From Candidatus Fischerbacteria bacterium RBG_13_37_8 (GTDB lineage Bacteria > Acidobacteriota > HRBIN11 > MFGW01), in NCBI GenBank assembly GCA_001780385.1, contig MFGW01000183.1:39975-45952 (forward strand): 5,978 nt of DNA, given 5' to 3'. Positions within the stretch are counted from its first letter, which is position 1. Each line of letters starts with the position of its first letter. The notes below the pieces were generated by a model. That model was not told where the DNA came from and searched no databases. It saw nothing but the letters and a program-made list of their open reading frames with translations. This document shows positions 5,459-5,978 of this stretch, piece after piece. Both the position numbers and the translations under genes were made by a program.

Positions 5459-5978
5459 ATGAACTATTTTATGGGAGTAAAAAACTTATTTGCAATTATT
5501 TTCTTTATCCTGCTTACCATTGCAGCTTGTAATAAAAGCAATAATTCTCCAACCGCTCCTCCACCTCCGCCCCCTGCAGACCCATTAAATATAAGCTGGC
5601 AAATTCAATACAGCGGCACTCTTGACCTTTCCCTTGATGTTGCACGCTATCACATCGATCTGTTTGATAATAACTCAGGCACCGTATCCTCCCTTCATGC
5701 AAGTGGAATTAAAGTGTACTGCTATATCAATGTTGGCGCATGGGAAGAATGGCGCCCGGATAAAAATAAATTCCCGGATTCAGTACTCGGTAACGACTAC
5801 GAAGGCTGGGAAGGTGAAAAATGGCTCGATATCCGCAAGATAAATACCCTTGCACCTATTATGCGGGCTCGCTTCGATCAATGTCAGAATAAAGGATTCG
5901 ACGGCATCGAACCGGATAATATCGACGGCTATGCTAATAATACCGGCTTCCCGCTCACCTTCCAGGATCAGGTGAATT
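5459..5978 (+). CDS. Secreted lipoprotein with GH114 domain (endo-alpha-1,4-polygalactosaminidase family), 3' end outside window
   Basis: The frame stays open to the end of the window (173 residues seen). Residues 5-23 are a hydrophobic signal segment ending in L-T-I-A-A-Cys24, a good lipobox, so the mature protein should be lipid-anchored outside the cytoplasmic membrane. A short low-complexity linker (25-42) holds six prolines in a row (34-39). From about 46 the sequence matches glycoside hydrolase family 114: S-W-Q-I-Q-Y-S-G-T-L-D (46-56), Y-H-I-D-L-F-D (64-70), V-Y-C-Y-I-N-V-G-A-W-E-E-W-R-P-D (86-101), F-P-D-S-V-L-G (105-111), W-L-D-I-R (122-126), and G-F-D-G-I-E-P-D-N-I-D-G-Y (146-158), whose acidic residues probably include catalytic groups. 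Characterised GH114 enzymes cut alpha-1,4-linked galactosamine polymers in exopolysaccharides; the substrate here is inferred only. The gene faces away from cheW and has its own strong ribosome site. Confidence 0.9.
   Translation, partial: MNYFMGVKNLFAIIFFILLTIAACNKSNNSPTAPPPPPPADPLNISWQIQYSGTLDLSLDVARYHIDLFDNNSGTVSSLHASGIKVYCYINVGAWEEWRPDKNKFPDSVLGNDYEGWEGEKWLDIRKINTLAPIMRARFDQCQNKGFDGIEPDNIDGYANNTGFPLTFQDQVN

Noticed and set aside
5067..5462. 131-codon + strand open frame across the cheW start and the intergenic gap
   Set aside because: It overlaps the cheW coding start and its promoter on the other strand. The predicted product is low-complexity (L, F, Y, S, E, K) and comes from the hexamer repeats; it has no ribosome site and no recognisable motif.
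1..5978. CRISPR array, tRNA, rRNA, riboswitch or intact insertion sequence
   Set aside because: No regularly spaced repeats, cloverleaf, rRNA signature, known aptamer core or transposase frame was seen by reading both strands; a covariance-model search would be needed to exclude small RNAs.

Overview
The window is a compact, AT-rich bacterial chromosome segment carrying seven genes that can be read with fair confidence, two of them cut by the window edges. Lipid-type export (a lipobox lipoprotein), a CheW adaptor, an NtrC-derived regulator and sugar-nucleotide enzymes suggest a Gram-negative-type, possibly motile bacterium. The mix of families resembles AT-rich environmental lineages, but nothing here fixes a phylum. 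No tRNA, rRNA, CRISPR array or transposase gene is visible.

Left part, + strand (1-2044): the C-terminal end of a Gfo/Idh/MocA-type oxidoreductase, then rsmE (16S rRNA m3U1498 methyltransferase) and galU (UTP-glucose-1-phosphate uridylyltransferase). Gaps of 22 and 33 bases suggest one transcription unit. The oxidoreductase and GalU both fit sugar or cell-envelope precursor metabolism. An imperfect 22-base inverted repeat (2043-2153) starts on the galU stop codon and fills the gap to the next gene.

Middle (2172-3362, + strand): a 396-residue protein that appears to be an NtrC-family regulator (receiver, AAA+ sigma-54 activator, Fis-type helix-turn-helix) in which the first two domains have lost their catalytic motifs while the DNA-binding helix-turn-helix is well kept. 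It is the most unusual gene here. It ends inside a REP-like palindrome with core CCAGGGC (3348-3395), which also holds the stop codon of the convergent gene lipB.

Right part, - strand (5189-3381): cheW, then pyrE and lipB, with pyrE and lipB only 4 bases apart. CheW is a chemotaxis scaffold, PyrE makes orotidine 5'-phosphate, and LipB transfers octanoyl groups to lipoyl domains. They share a strand rather than an obvious pathway. A good sigma-70-like promoter precedes cheW.

Far right (5190-5978): a 269-base divergent intergenic region contains two hexanucleotide-repeat arms in inverted orientation (5250-5384). It is followed by the start of a secreted GH114 lipoprotein (endo-alpha-1,4-polygalactosaminidase family) that runs off the window. 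Overall most of the window is housekeeping. The items worth a second look are the degenerate regulator and the three repeat structures that sit in the gene borders.
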